Shown: piece after piece, positions 18,546 through 27,418 of the stretch
Layout: each line of letters opens with the position of its first letter
Position numbering within the stretch: the stretch's first letter is position 1
From: Methylococcales symbiont of Hymedesmia sp. n. MRB-2018
GTDB lineage: Bacteria > Pseudomonadota > Gammaproteobacteria > Methylococcales > Methylomonadaceae
Assembly: GCA_003666385.1 (NCBI GenBank)
Contig: QPIN01000054.1
Span: forward strand, 1 to 64,000
Direction: 5' to 3'
DNA length: 64,000 bases
Notes under the pieces: generated by a model
The model's database searches: none
Seen by the model: the letters and a program-made list of their open reading frames with translations, nothing else
What the model was told of the DNA's origin: nothing
Position numbers and translations under genes: made by a program

Positions 18546-18592
18546 CCACAACATATTGTGATATTATTTTTAACAAGCACTACATATTGCTT
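18546..18592 (+). promoter_or_regulatory. Tandem NrdR boxes before nrdJa
   Basis: Two sites fit the NrdR consensus (acaCwATATATwGtgt): CCACAACATATTGTGA at 18546-18561 (about 13 of 16 positions) and GCACTACATATTGCTT at 18577-18592 (about 11 of 16). Their starts are 31 bp apart, three helical turns, the usual arrangement for this ribonucleotide-reductase repressor. They lie 76 bases before the nrdJa ATG. Confidence 0.85.
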
Positions 18593-18667
18593 TTTAACAC
18601 ACTTACTATCCTCTATTTTTAGCTTTTTCAAGTGTTTACACACCCTTATTCAGAAAGGAAATCACCA

Positions 18668-20818
18668 ATGACTGCCCAGCTTCAAGTTGTTACCGATAAC
18701 ACCATCAAAATTCCCATGCAAAGTGCTTCGCTCGATATTTGGGATACTAAATATCGCCTTAAAAACAAAGACGGAGAAGCCATTGATAAGACCATTGACG
18801 ATACTTATAAAAGAGTAGCTAGGGCACTCGCAGATGTAGAACAAGGGAAAACCCTACAAGAACAACATTATAAATCTTTTCTATGGGCTTTAAGACAAGG
18901 TGTAATTCCTGCTGGGCGCATTGTGTCTAATGCCGGTGCGCAAGCACATAAACCAGCCACATCAACTATTAACTGTACGGTGTCAGGTTGTATTTCTGAT
19001 TCTATGGATAATATTCTTAATAAAGTATATGAAGCGGGGCTGACATTAAAAGCGGGCTGTGGCATTGGTTACGAGTTTTCTACCTTACGCCCTAAAGATG
19101 CCTATGTTTCAGGAGCAGGAGCATACACTTCGGGACCGCTCTCATTTATGGATATTTACGATAAAATGTGTTTTACCATTTCATCAGCAGGCGGTAGACG
19201 TGGTGCACAAATGGGGACTTTTGACATTGCCCATCCTGATGTCATCGACTTTATTCGCGTAAAACGTGAAGATGGCCGTTTACGCCAGTTTAATTTGTCC
19301 TTATTAATTACCACTGAATTTGTTGAAGCCGTTAAAAACAATCAATCATGGTCATTGTCATTCCCTATCACAGAAAAAGAAAAATTAATGGATAGCATTG
19401 ATCTAAGCAATAAAGATCACGTTATTTGGCGAGATTTACCCAATAAAGAAGGCTATATTATTAATGAAGACGGTTTAGTGGCTTGTAAAATCACTAAAAC
19501 CATGCCAGCTCGTCGCTTATGGGACATTATTATGTCTTCAACCTACGACTATGCAGAACCTGGTTTTATTCTGATCGACAAAGTCAACGAAATGAATAAT
19601 AACTGGTTTTGTGAAAGTATACGCGCCACCAATCCATGTGGTGAACAACCCCTACCGCCCTATGGTAGTTGTTTATTAGGATCTATTAATTTAACCCGAT
19701 TTGTAGAAAAACCTTTTACTCATGAGGCTAGATTTGATTGGGAAACATACGCTAAAACTATTCGTATTTTTACCCGTATGCTAGATAATGTGGTAGAAAT
19801 TAATGGTTTACCACTAGAAAAGCAACGTAATGAAATCATCAGCAAACGTAGACATGGCATGGGTTATTTAGGACTAGGTTCAAGTTTAACCATGCTGGGT
19901 TTAAAATATGGCTCAGAGGAATCATTACAAATTACTGAAGAAATCACCAAAATATTAGCCATAGAGGGTTGGCAAGCAGGTCTGGATCTAGCTAAAGAAA
20001 AAGGTGCGGCACCTATTATGGATCAAACATTTATCGTTACTGGTGAAATGCTATACAAAAGACCAGAAATGAAAACGGATGGTTATCAATTAGGCGACAG
20101 CATTTCAGGCAAAGTATTACATGCTAAATACAGTCGATATATGCAACAACTGGGTACAGAAAAACCCGAGTTAATCGATGAATTAATAGAACATGGTGCT
20201 CGCTTTACTCACCATAGCTCCATCGCACCTACCGGCACCATTTCTCTTTCACTGGCCAATAATGTAAGTAATGGCATAGAACCTAGTTTTGCCCATCACT
20301 ATTCGCGAAATATTATTCGTAAAGGCAAAAAAAGCAAAGAAAAAGTCGATGTTTATTCATTTGAATTATTAGCTTATAGAGAACTGATAAACCCAGAAGC
20401 TATGCCTTTTAGTGAAGATAGCGATAAACAATTACCTGACTATTTTATTGCAGCCGATGATATTAGCCCTAAGCAACATGTTGATGTTCAGGCCGCTGCG
20501 CAAAAGTGGATAGACTCCTCCATTTCTAAAACAGCGAATGTGCCGACTAATTTTCCTTATGAAGACTTTAAGTCTATTTATGAATATGCTTATGACAAAG
20601 GATTAAAGGGATGCACCACCTTTCGTTTTAACCCAGAAGTGTTCCAGGGTGTTTTAGTGAAAGAAGAAGACCTAGAGAAAACGACCTATCAATTTACTTT
20701 GGATGATGGTCATGTTATTGAAGCAAAAGGTAACGAAGAAGTTGAATATGATGGTGAAACACATACTGCGGCTAATCTATTTGATGCCTTAAAAGAAGGT
20801 TATTACGGGAAATTCTAA
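18668..20818 (+). CDS. nrdJa: Class II (adenosylcobalamin-dependent) ribonucleotide reductase, large part
   Basis: It reduces ribonucleotides to deoxyribonucleotides with adenosylcobalamin as radical source, without need for or harm from oxygen. From the ATG at 18668 (AAAGGA nine bases upstream) the product is 716 residues. Landmarks are INCTVSGCISDSMDNI (about 109-124), GCGIGYEFSTLRP, SSAGGRRGAQM, the active-site loop ATNPCGEQPLPPYGSCLLGS (about 330-349), and SIAPTGTISL. The C-terminal redox and TSCPD part is in the next gene, which begins at the last base of this stop, so the enzyme is split as in Pseudomonas NrdJa/NrdJb. Two NrdR boxes precede it; no cobalamin riboswitch is evident. Confidence 0.93.
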   Translation: MTAQLQVVTDNTIKIPMQSASLDIWDTKYRLKNKDGEAIDKTIDDTYKRVARALADVEQGKTLQEQHYKSFLWALRQGVIPAGRIVSNAGAQAHKPATSTINCTVSGCISDSMDNILNKVYEAGLTLKAGCGIGYEFSTLRPKDAYVSGAGAYTSGPLSFMDIYDKMCFTISSAGGRRGAQMGTFDIAHPDVIDFIRVKREDGRLRQFNLSLLITTEFVEAVKNNQSWSLSFPITEKEKLMDSIDLSNKDHVIWRDLPNKEGYIINEDGLVACKITKTMPARRLWDIIMSSTYDYAEPGFILIDKVNEMNNNWFCESIRATNPCGEQPLPPYGSCLLGSINLTRFVEKPFTHEARFDWETYAKTIRIFTRMLDNVVEINGLPLEKQRNEIISKRRHGMGYLGLGSSLTMLGLKYGSEESLQITEEITKILAIEGWQAGLDLAKEKGAAPIMDQTFIVTGEMLYKRPEMKTDGYQLGDSISGKVLHAKYSRYMQQLGTEKPELIDELIEHGARFTHHSSIAPTGTISLSLANNVSNGIEPSFAHHYSRNIIRKGKKSKEKVDVYSFELLAYRELINPEAMPFSEDSDKQLPDYFIAADDISPKQHVDVQAAAQKWIDSSISKTANVPTNFPYEDFKSIYEYAYDKGLKGCTTFRFNPEVFQGVLVKEEDLEKTTYQFTLDDGHVIEAKGNEEVEYDGETHTAANLFDALKEGYYGKF

Positions 20819-21507
20819 TGCACCATAAAATCACAAAAAAAATTGTTGCTTATAAAGTAATCAATAATGAAGAAAAAGTTGAAGCAGCCAATAGCGAGAC
20901 ATTGGAACCTTTATTGGAAAGCATGCATGAAAATGTAGAACGCCCTGAAGTACTACTCGGTTCAACCTATAAAATTAAAACCCCACAATCGGAACATGCC
21001 CTCTATATCACCATTAATGACATGGTGTTAAATATGGGTACAGAACATGAAGAACGCCGCCCTTATGAAGTGTTTATTAACTCAAAAAACATGGAACATT
21101 TTCAATGGGTATTGGCATTAACACGGGTTATTTCCGCTGTATTTCGTAAAGGCGGTGATGTCACATTTTTAGTCGAAGAAATGAAAGCGGTTTTCGACCC
21201 TAAAGGTGGTTATTTTAAAAAAGGCGGTATTTTTATGCCTTCATTAGTTGCCGAAATTGGCCATGCGATTGAGTCCCACATGAAATATATTGGCATGATA
21301 GTGACTGAAGAAATGGAAGACTCACAAAAACAATTTTTGGCAGAAAAACGTAAGGAATTTGAAGAAAAACATGCACTCTCAAGTACTGATAAGGAAAACA
21401 GTTTTCCTGAAAAGGCAACGCTATGTACCAAATGTAGCACTAAAGCCATGGTACTCATGGATGGCTGTATGACGTGCTTAAATTGTGGCGATAGTAAATG
21501 TTCATAA
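20818..21507 (+). CDS. nrdJb: Class II ribonucleotide reductase, C-terminal part (NrdJb)
   Basis: The product of 229 residues corresponds to the C-terminal portion of class II reductases: the region VLLGSTYKIKTPQSEHALYI and INDM, then RPYEVFINSKNMEHFQWVLA (TSCPD-type domain), then KKGGIFMPSLVAEIGHAIE. A cysteine-rich tail follows with CTKCSTKA and MDGCMTCLNCGDSKCS, a zinc-finger-like or redox-shuttle end. Its ATG shares a base with the nrdJa stop (TAATG), so the subunits are made in step. Confidence 0.92.
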   Translation: MHHKITKKIVAYKVINNEEKVEAANSETLEPLLESMHENVERPEVLLGSTYKIKTPQSEHALYITINDMVLNMGTEHEERRPYEVFINSKNMEHFQWVLALTRVISAVFRKGGDVTFLVEEMKAVFDPKGGYFKKGGIFMPSLVAEIGHAIESHMKYIGMIVTEEMEDSQKQFLAEKRKEFEEKHALSSTDKENSFPEKATLCTKCSTKAMVLMDGCMTCLNCGDSKCS

Positions 21508-22146
21508 CGGTGTAAGTTATGTTATACCTAAAGGCAATAAGCGTGCTGACCCGCCTTAATGTTTTTTTATCCTGTCCCTGCCAATATATAGTCAGACCAA
21601 GCTTCATCTGTCCAGACTAAACACCTATTCACTCAATGGTTCTCTTTTTTGAACCATTCCCTTGCTGGAATTGTTCAATTTATCTGTCAATCCTATGCTA
21701 TCTTAGTTGTGCCAGAAGAACAAATTAGCCCTAGGGGTATGCACACTGGATAGGGGAATAGCAGCAACCTTATGGTAATACTGCTTCTTTTGCAGAAGAA
21801 TGCTTATCTTGCCATACTAGGGCAAAAAACTCTGATTATGTTTTTACAATCCCAGCAAAGATACCCTGATTGACAAGACTTAGGACTGAGGATTAAGCTT
21901 GGAAAAAGCAGATTATGTTCGGAGAATTCAGACTCAAGGCAAAAATCGCAGGTAATAGTAGGCTATTGTGAAGGCTTTTAACCTAGTCACTGGATTTTAT
22001 GAGCATAATATACGAGTTCATGTATTGGTCTAGTTTTCCTTTAATTCCAATTTATTCTACTTTTATTGGAAGAATATCACCGTCTCGGTGTATACTGATA
22101 ATTTATGAATTAACCTTAATAAATATAAGAATAATGGTTTCCATAA
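21508..22146. other. Long gap with hairpin-forming sequence, no recognised gene
   Basis: About 640 bases without a credible frame. GGTTCTCTTTTTTGAACC (21639-21656) is a hairpin with a T-rich loop. AGCAGCAACC and GGTAATACTGCT (about 21759-21784) form a nested stem. TTGCCATACTAGGGCAAAAAA (about 21809-21829) is a short stem with an A run. Near the next gene CACCGTCTCGGTG (22079-22091) is a small hairpin directly followed by TATACT, a possible -10 box. I recognise no known RNA family. Confidence 0.35.
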
Positions 22147-23538
22147 ATGGCTGATAAAACGATAAGCAAACATTTAATTCATCTTGAAAACTATTTTTCT
22201 GCTTCAAACCCTATATTACATAAGGCAAGTAATACTTTTCAGCAATTAGATCAATTAGAGTTTGACTTAGGTCTGCTTGATAATGAAGATTCAACGGTAA
22301 AAAAAAGCTCTTGGTGGCCTATAGTCAGTCTCATTGGTGGTTTTTCAACGGCAAAATCAGATTTTATTGCTCATTATTTAAACGCTAACATTCATTCTTC
22401 TAACCATAAATTCACCATCCATCAATACACACCACAAACGACTAACACAACCTTGCCTGGTACTGCTTTAGATGCAGATTATAGACTTCCTTTTTATCAA
22501 ACCAGCCATAAAATCGAACAAACGGTCAAAGGTGAAGGGGCTAAAATTAATGCATATTTGGAATTAAAAACCGTTAACAGTGAACGTCTCAAGGGAAAAC
22601 TTTTTGTAGACACCCCTGTTGTCAACCCTTCCTTAACAAGCCCAGTGGTGCCAGTATTAACCCAACATATCCTTGATATGTCTGACTTGGTTCTAGTCTT
22701 TACCGACTTATTTGATGCAACACCTGAACTCATCAAACATTCAATTGATGAAATTATTGCTCAGCAAGATACTAATAAGTTTATTTATGTTGTAGATCAT
22801 TCAGAGATCAGCCTTGACAGCAATAAAACGCATGAAATTATAGCTTCTTGGCAAAGAAGATTAGCTGAATTGGGTATTCATACCGGACAATTTATTGTCT
22901 TGTCTGATTCAACACAGAATTCTATTAATGAAATTGAACAACGGCTGGCAAATATTGAAAATGACCGCTCCTATCGCGTTCTCCACTCTCTGGAAAAAAG
23001 TATTAGTGATATTAACGATGTTTATTTGTATGAGGTGGAACAAAGTCTAAGCTTATGGAAAGAGCGACTCAATATGTCAACATTTATCATTTTAGGATTT
23101 TTTGTAACATTACTGCTTTTTGCAGAAATTACTATTGGTGTAGTACAGCACTTGTTTGATCCTATTATTGGCCCTGCATTTATCCTTATTTTGCTAGCAT
23201 TTCTGGTTCCCATTCATCTTATGATGGCTAAAGTTCATGCCAAATTTATCATTCGAAGTCTACAAGAACGCCAAAAAGAACTTGATTTAACTGAAAATTT
23301 ATCTGGCCTGTTTGAAAAAAGCTTAACCTTCTGGCGCATCCTTCTACCCATAAATGAACCCGTTGGCAAAAACAAAAAAACACGCTCTAAAACTATGAGT
23401 TTAATAGAACAGACAAGAGATATGGTTCAAGCACTAAACAATCAATTTAGCCAATATCCTCTCCAGGATGAAAGCTATCCTGTTTCATCAGAACCATTAA
23501 CAACAACTGCTGATCTTGGTAATACCGATTCATTATGA
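22147..23538 (+). CDS. Dynamin/EHD-like membrane protein with degenerate GTPase motifs
   Basis: The product of 463 residues has an N-terminal G-domain-like half. The P-loop position reads SLIGGFSTAKSDFIAHYLN (about 60-78), where dynamin-family proteins have GxxSxGKS/T; the lysine is kept but the second glycine is Ala. The G3-like segment is LFVDTPVVNP (DTPG expected) and the G4 position reads YVVDHSE. Two membrane helices follow (about 311-331 and 338-358, MSTFIILGFFVTLLLFAEI and FILILLAFLVPIHLMM), then a helical basic tail. A membrane-shaping or membrane-binding role is inferred from the architecture; nucleotide hydrolysis is doubtful. It overlaps the next membrane protein gene by four bases. 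Confidence 0.65.
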   Translation: MADKTISKHLIHLENYFSASNPILHKASNTFQQLDQLEFDLGLLDNEDSTVKKSSWWPIVSLIGGFSTAKSDFIAHYLNANIHSSNHKFTIHQYTPQTTNTTLPGTALDADYRLPFYQTSHKIEQTVKGEGAKINAYLELKTVNSERLKGKLFVDTPVVNPSLTSPVVPVLTQHILDMSDLVLVFTDLFDATPELIKHSIDEIIAQQDTNKFIYVVDHSEISLDSNKTHEIIASWQRRLAELGIHTGQFIVLSDSTQNSINEIEQRLANIENDRSYRVLHSLEKSISDINDVYLYEVEQSLSLWKERLNMSTFIILGFFVTLLLFAEITIGVVQHLFDPIIGPAFILILLAFLVPIHLMMAKVHAKFIIRSLQERQKELDLTENLSGLFEKSLTFWRILLPINEPVGKNKKTRSKTMSLIEQTRDMVQALNNQFSQYPLQDESYPVSSEPLTTTADLGNTDSL

Positions 23539-24032
23539 GTAACTTTAAGACTTATTTACCCATTTGTTTTTTAAAAGTAAATCCATTGGATTTACCAAGA
23601 TCCGTTACTTTTCTTAAACAAAATTTCTGGTTTTATTTTCTTATAGAGCTTCTTATACAAGCGAATATGATCGAGCCATCAGAAGCTCTTTTTGAAGTTA
23701 TTATAGAAACACTGCTCACCTTCGGTTTTGTTGGGCTTATTTTATTTCTAAATAAAACCACACATCTTTATGTTCAAATCGTTACCGCTGTATTGTTTTG
23801 TGAAAATGTCGTGGCTTTTTTTATCGTGCCTACTATAACTTGGCTTACCGTCAGTGACAGTATCATCAGCTATTATTTTATGGCCGTATTGATCTTATGG
23901 GATTTTATCCTTATTACTTTTATCCTTAAAAAAGTAATTGCTGTCAACCTTGCAGCAAGTTTAACCATTTCTTTTTTCTATTTTATGATGACTTATCTGG
24001 GCGCATATGGACTCACTCTTTTATTGTTTTAA
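23535..24032 (+). CDS. Four-helix inner-membrane protein, unknown
   Basis: The product of 165 residues has about four hydrophobic helices (around 25-45, 55-73, 75-97 and 110-165 with a break) and very few charged residues. The start ATGAGTAA overlaps the stop of the dynamin-like gene, so they are coupled and likely work together. No domain is recognised. It is reminiscent of YIP1-like small membrane proteins only in general topology. Confidence 0.6.
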   Translation: MSNFKTYLPICFLKVNPLDLPRSVTFLKQNFWFYFLIELLIQANMIEPSEALFEVIIETLLTFGFVGLILFLNKTTHLYVQIVTAVLFCENVVAFFIVPTITWLTVSDSIISYYFMAVLILWDFILITFILKKVIAVNLAASLTISFFYFMMTYLGAYGLTLLLF

Positions 24033-24070
24033 AACCGCTCTATTTCTGTAGATTTGACCGCCAAACGTAT

Positions 24071-25231
24071 TCACACTTTAAAGTGGTGGTCGGATAAAAC
24101 AACACTGCCCTTATCCACAGTCACTTTATATTGACCTTTCATTACCCCTTGCAACTCTTGTCCCACCATACTATAACGCCAACCACACAATAAAGAATTA
24201 CCGTATTCTTCAAACAGCAATTTCTCAAGGTTTTTTCTACTCGCGAGTATAGCCGGATTGATTGAGTTTTCATCCGCTCTAATCCTGACAATTGCTGTTA
24301 GCAGATCTAAAACGGCTTCCTGTGCCTGCGTTTTTTTAGCCGATTTGCTTTTATTGTTGACCGCTATAGGCAGTTTATTTTTTGCTTCCTCAATCAACTG
24401 ACAGATAGTTTTGCCATAACGTCGTACTGTCCGCTCGCTCATACCTCGTACTTTAATTAAATCAGCCACTGTGTCTGGTTTTAATTTAGCTAACTGTAGT
24501 AATAGATCATCTCTAATCAGCCAGTTCTTAGGTCTATTTTCTTGCTGTGCTGTCTGCTCTCTCCATTGCGCCAATACTTGTACAATTGAGAGCTGTTTTC
24601 CAGTCAGATTATTTTTTCCTTTTATTTTCAGCCATGCATTAATCGGCGACAATTGATACAATTCAGTGTCTGTTAATAATTCAAAATCATTTTCCAGCCA
24701 ATTCAAACGCCCCATTTCCTCAAGTTGTTCACACATAATGCTATAAATTTTGCAAAGATAAATCACATCATCAGCTGCATATTGAATCTGTGCCTGGCTC
24801 AGAGGCCGAATACTCCAGTCAGTGCGAGTATATGCTTTAGATAAATTAACATTGAGAAAACTTGAAACCAACATGGCATAACCAGGATTCTCCTGAAAAC
24901 CTAGTAATGGTGCAGCAATCTGAGTGTCAAATACGGGATATGAGACCTTTCCCGTAATTTGATAAAAAATCTCAAGATCCTGTCTACATGCATGTAATAC
25001 TTTAGTTATTTTCGGGTTATTGATCGCCTCAAATAACTCAGATAATTCAGGCAGGGCAATAGGATCAACACAAACCACCCATTCAGGTGTAGCAATCTGC
25101 AATAAACAAAAAATAGGATAGTAGGTTTTTTCTCTTAAAAATTCGGTATCAAGAGCTATCCAAGATTGCCCTTGAATTCTTTTACACAAATCATCTAATT
25201 GTTCAGGCTTGTCAATATATTCTATATTCAT
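24071..25231 (-). CDS. rnd: Ribonuclease D
   Basis: This 3'-5' exoribonuclease trims tRNA precursors. The length of 386 residues fits. The DEDDy exonuclease motifs are visible: WIALDTEFLREKTYYP at about 24-39, VLHACRQDLEIFYQITG at about 78-94, and YAADDVIYLCKIY at about 151-163. An HRDC domain follows around VLAQWREQTAQQENRPKNWL and a second helical HRDC-like half. It lies downstream of the RNA-binding-domain gene on the same strand but is separated from it by a family A element, which may have uncoupled them. Confidence 0.93.
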   Translation of the reverse strand: MNIEYIDKPEQLDDLCKRIQGQSWIALDTEFLREKTYYPIFCLLQIATPEWVVCVDPIALPELSELFEAINNPKITKVLHACRQDLEIFYQITGKVSYPVFDTQIAAPLLGFQENPGYAMLVSSFLNVNLSKAYTRTDWSIRPLSQAQIQYAADDVIYLCKIYSIMCEQLEEMGRLNWLENDFELLTDTELYQLSPINAWLKIKGKNNLTGKQLSIVQVLAQWREQTAQQENRPKNWLIRDDLLLQLAKLKPDTVADLIKVRGMSERTVRRYGKTICQLIEEAKNKLPIAVNNKSKSAKKTQAQEAVLDLLTAIVRIRADENSINPAILASRKNLEKLLFEEYGNSLLCGWRYSMVGQELQGVMKGQYKVTVDKGSVVLSDHHFKV

Positions 25232-25447
25232 TTTAAAAATAAAAATTCAGGGTTGACTGCATCAAGTCATTCTTTCTTGCCCTTTAAACCCCACACTCCA
25301 CACAGTCACGACTGCGGATTAATAGTTAGCAATTGAATGCACTGATTCTGTATTCGTCAATGTAAAAAATAATAGCAAACAGTATTTGAATAGGTTCAGG
25401 GGTATTTGCTGTATTCAAGAATTTGAATACCCTTTTTGTTGCTTATT
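25232..25447. other. Short spacer between rnd and a family A element
   Basis: AT-rich DNA that presumably carries the rnd promoter. TATTTGAATAGGTTCAGGGGTATTTG and GTATTCAAGAATTTGAATACC (25412-25432, a near palindrome) are the only structured pieces; nothing else is recognised. Confidence 0.4.
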
Positions 25448-25588
25448 GAGAACTCAGCATAACTCTGGCGATGAGAAAAAAGTGATAGAATTTTTCAGGT
25501 TTTAGTCAAAATACAAGTGTAATAGTGAGCTATTGTGCGTTATTTTGGCTGACCTTTTTTATCCGTTCATGAGTTATGCTGAGTTCTC
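25448..25588. mobile_element. Family A palindromic element, copy 2
   Basis: The ends are GAGAACTCAGCATAACTC and GAGTTATGCTGAGTTCTC, 141 bp. Flanks TTATT (25443-25447) and TTATG (25589-25593) look like a decayed 5-bp target duplication. The right end supplies the last codons (R-T-Q-H-N-S) and TGA stop of the minus-strand gene 25567-26055. Confidence 0.9.
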
Positions 25589-26055
25589 TTATGATATTTC
25601 CTATACTGTTTAGTCCGCTTAATATTTAGTTTTTGATTTTTTATTTCTGTTTCAGATAATAACTGAAATATATCTGCTGGCATTCCATAAGGCAAATCGA
25701 CCAAGGTATAATGATTTTTAATATCCAGCTTGCCAATTTGGTTTTTTTCCACTCCCGCTACATCCACTAAAATATTCTTTATTTCTTCCACTAAAACCTG
25801 ATGTTTCTGCCCCACTGCCAAACGGTATCTAACAAGCTTTACCTCTGAAGGCACGGGATCTAGCTCAAGGTTATTTTTCTTTACCCGTTGCCGATCATTA
25901 GCATAAAAAGTAGGGGCAATTTTATGATGATAAAGCAATGCCGCAGCACTTTCTAACACGCTCACACCTAGCTGCTCAGACAGGCTTAAAATAAACGCTT
26001 GATGCTGCTTCAGATCTTGCTCTGCTAACAGAACTTCTAAACTATTTTTTAGCAC
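25567..26055 (-). CDS. Free-standing DbpA/CsdA-type RNA-binding domain protein
   Basis: The product of 162 residues matches only the C-terminal part of DEAD-box helicases such as CsdA/DbpA. Residues 1-45 resemble the helix that follows the helicase core (LLAEQDLKQHQAFILSLSEQ, VLESAAALLYH). Residues about 75-150 resemble the DbpA RNA-binding domain (RYRLAVGQKHQVLVEEIKNI, GKLDIKNHYTLVDLPYGMP, QKLNIKR). The helicase core is absent upstream; the preceding gene is surA, 45 bases away, and a GTG start with AAGGA upstream looks genuine. The last six residues come from the family A insertion. It could be a small RNA-binding protein in its own right or a helicase remnant. Confidence 0.65.
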   Translation of the reverse strand: MLKNSLEVLLAEQDLKQHQAFILSLSEQLGVSVLESAAALLYHHKIAPTFYANDRQRVKKNNLELDPVPSEVKLVRYRLAVGQKHQVLVEEIKNILVDVAGVEKNQIGKLDIKNHYTLVDLPYGMPADIFQLLSETEIKNQKLNIKRTKQYRKYHKRTQHNS

Positions 26056-26100
26056 GACTTCCTTGCTGTTTGTATGATTTAAACTAACTATGGAGGGATC

Positions 26101-27402
26101 TTATAATCTATCCATGTTAATGTTGACGAATGCCTCGTCTCTTAATCTACGCAGCCATAATTCAGTTTCTTCTTCTATCTTACGTTTCCTAATCACCTCT
26201 TTGGCCTGCGTTTTTTTAAACCCTGCACTATTATCTTTTTCTTCTCTTTCTAAAACCTGAATAAGATGCCAGCCAAACTGTGTTTGAACAGGATCACTTA
26301 TTTCATTGATGGCTAATTTATTCATCGCTGATTCGAAAGGAGGAACAAGATCTCCTGGTCCGACCCAGCCCAAATCTCCACCATTAATAACTGAACCTTT
26401 ATCATCAGAATTAGATCTGGCTAAAGTTGAAAAATCATCCCCATTCAGAATCCTTTCTTTTAAGCCTAGCAATCTTTTTTTTGCTTCCGCATCATTAATC
26501 AGTTCGTTTGGTTTAATAAGAATATGTCGTCCTTTAGTTTTGGTCACCATATATTTATCAACACCCTTTAACCCAAATAACTTGATAATATGAAAACCAC
26601 TTGGGCTTCTAATTAACTCGGCTACCTCACCTTCATTCAACTTGTTGACAGGACCAACAAAAAGAGTCGGTATCTCATCTGTTGTTCTCCAGCCCAGATC
26701 CCCTCCTTTCAAAGCATTTGCGGCAGAAGAAACAGAGATTGCTGTTTGTTCGAAATCAGCACCTTGTTGTAAATCATCCAGCACAGTTTTTGCATTATCT
26801 TTCGCTTTCTGAATGATTGATGAAGAGGCCGCGTCGGGGATAGCTATTAAGATATGCCCTATATGATATTGAACATTAGTTTTCCCGACTTCACTTTGTG
26901 TTTCCATATAATGACTAACCTCTCTCTCAGTCACCCTTATCCTAGAACTAATTTCTCGAGCCCTTAATTGACTAATAATTATTTCATTACGAATATTATT
27001 TTCAAAGTCCTTAAAACTTATCCCCTGACTTTTCAGCTCTTCTCTAAACTTGTCTATTGTTAAGTTATTTCTTTTGGCAATACCAGCAATTGAGCTATTT
27101 AACATGGCATCACTGACTTGAATGCCAAGTTTTGTAGCAAATTGTCTTTGTAATTTATCCAGAATCAAACGCTCCAGCACCTGTTTTCTAAGGATAAAAA
27201 CAGGGGGAACTATCACATTATTAGCTTGAAGGTTACTAACAATGCTATATACCTCCTTTGTTAACTCTCTATCCAAAATAATATCATTTTCTACGACTGC
27301 AACTATGCGATCCAGAAGTTCTGCATGCACAGTTAAAGTGCTCATTGAAGTGAGTAGCATTAATCCCAGAAAAACAGTCAGTTTTTTATATCTATACTTC
27401 AT
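26101..27402 (-). CDS. surA: Periplasmic peptidyl-prolyl isomerase and outer-membrane protein chaperone SurA
   Basis: It escorts unfolded beta-barrel proteins across the periplasm to the Bam complex. From the ATG at 27402 (GGGAG eight bases upstream; a GTG at 27417 is less likely) the product is 433 residues. It has a signal peptide ending near VHA, the N-terminal chaperone helices (LLDRIVAVVENDIILDRELT), and two parvulin domains (around YHIGHILIAIPDAASS and KGRHILIKPNELINDAEAKK, each with GGDLGW). It lies 16 bases after lptD, its best-known client, in the common lptD-surA order. Confidence 0.95.
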   Translation of the reverse strand: MKYRYKKLTVFLGLMLLTSMSTLTVHAELLDRIVAVVENDIILDRELTKEVYSIVSNLQANNVIVPPVFILRKQVLERLILDKLQRQFATKLGIQVSDAMLNSSIAGIAKRNNLTIDKFREELKSQGISFKDFENNIRNEIIISQLRAREISSRIRVTEREVSHYMETQSEVGKTNVQYHIGHILIAIPDAASSSIIQKAKDNAKTVLDDLQQGADFEQTAISVSSAANALKGGDLGWRTTDEIPTLFVGPVNKLNEGEVAELIRSPSGFHIIKLFGLKGVDKYMVTKTKGRHILIKPNELINDAEAKKRLLGLKERILNGDDFSTLARSNSDDKGSVINGGDLGWVGPGDLVPPFESAMNKLAINEISDPVQTQFGWHLIQVLEREEKDNSAGFKKTQAKEVIRKRKIEEETELWLRRLRDEAFVNINMDRL

Positions 27403-27418
27403 TAATTCAACTCCCACC

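Noticed and set aside
18419-18667. Cobalamin riboswitch before nrdJa
   Set aside because: No B12-box-like conserved sequence or suitable fold was found; the NrdR boxes explain regulation better.
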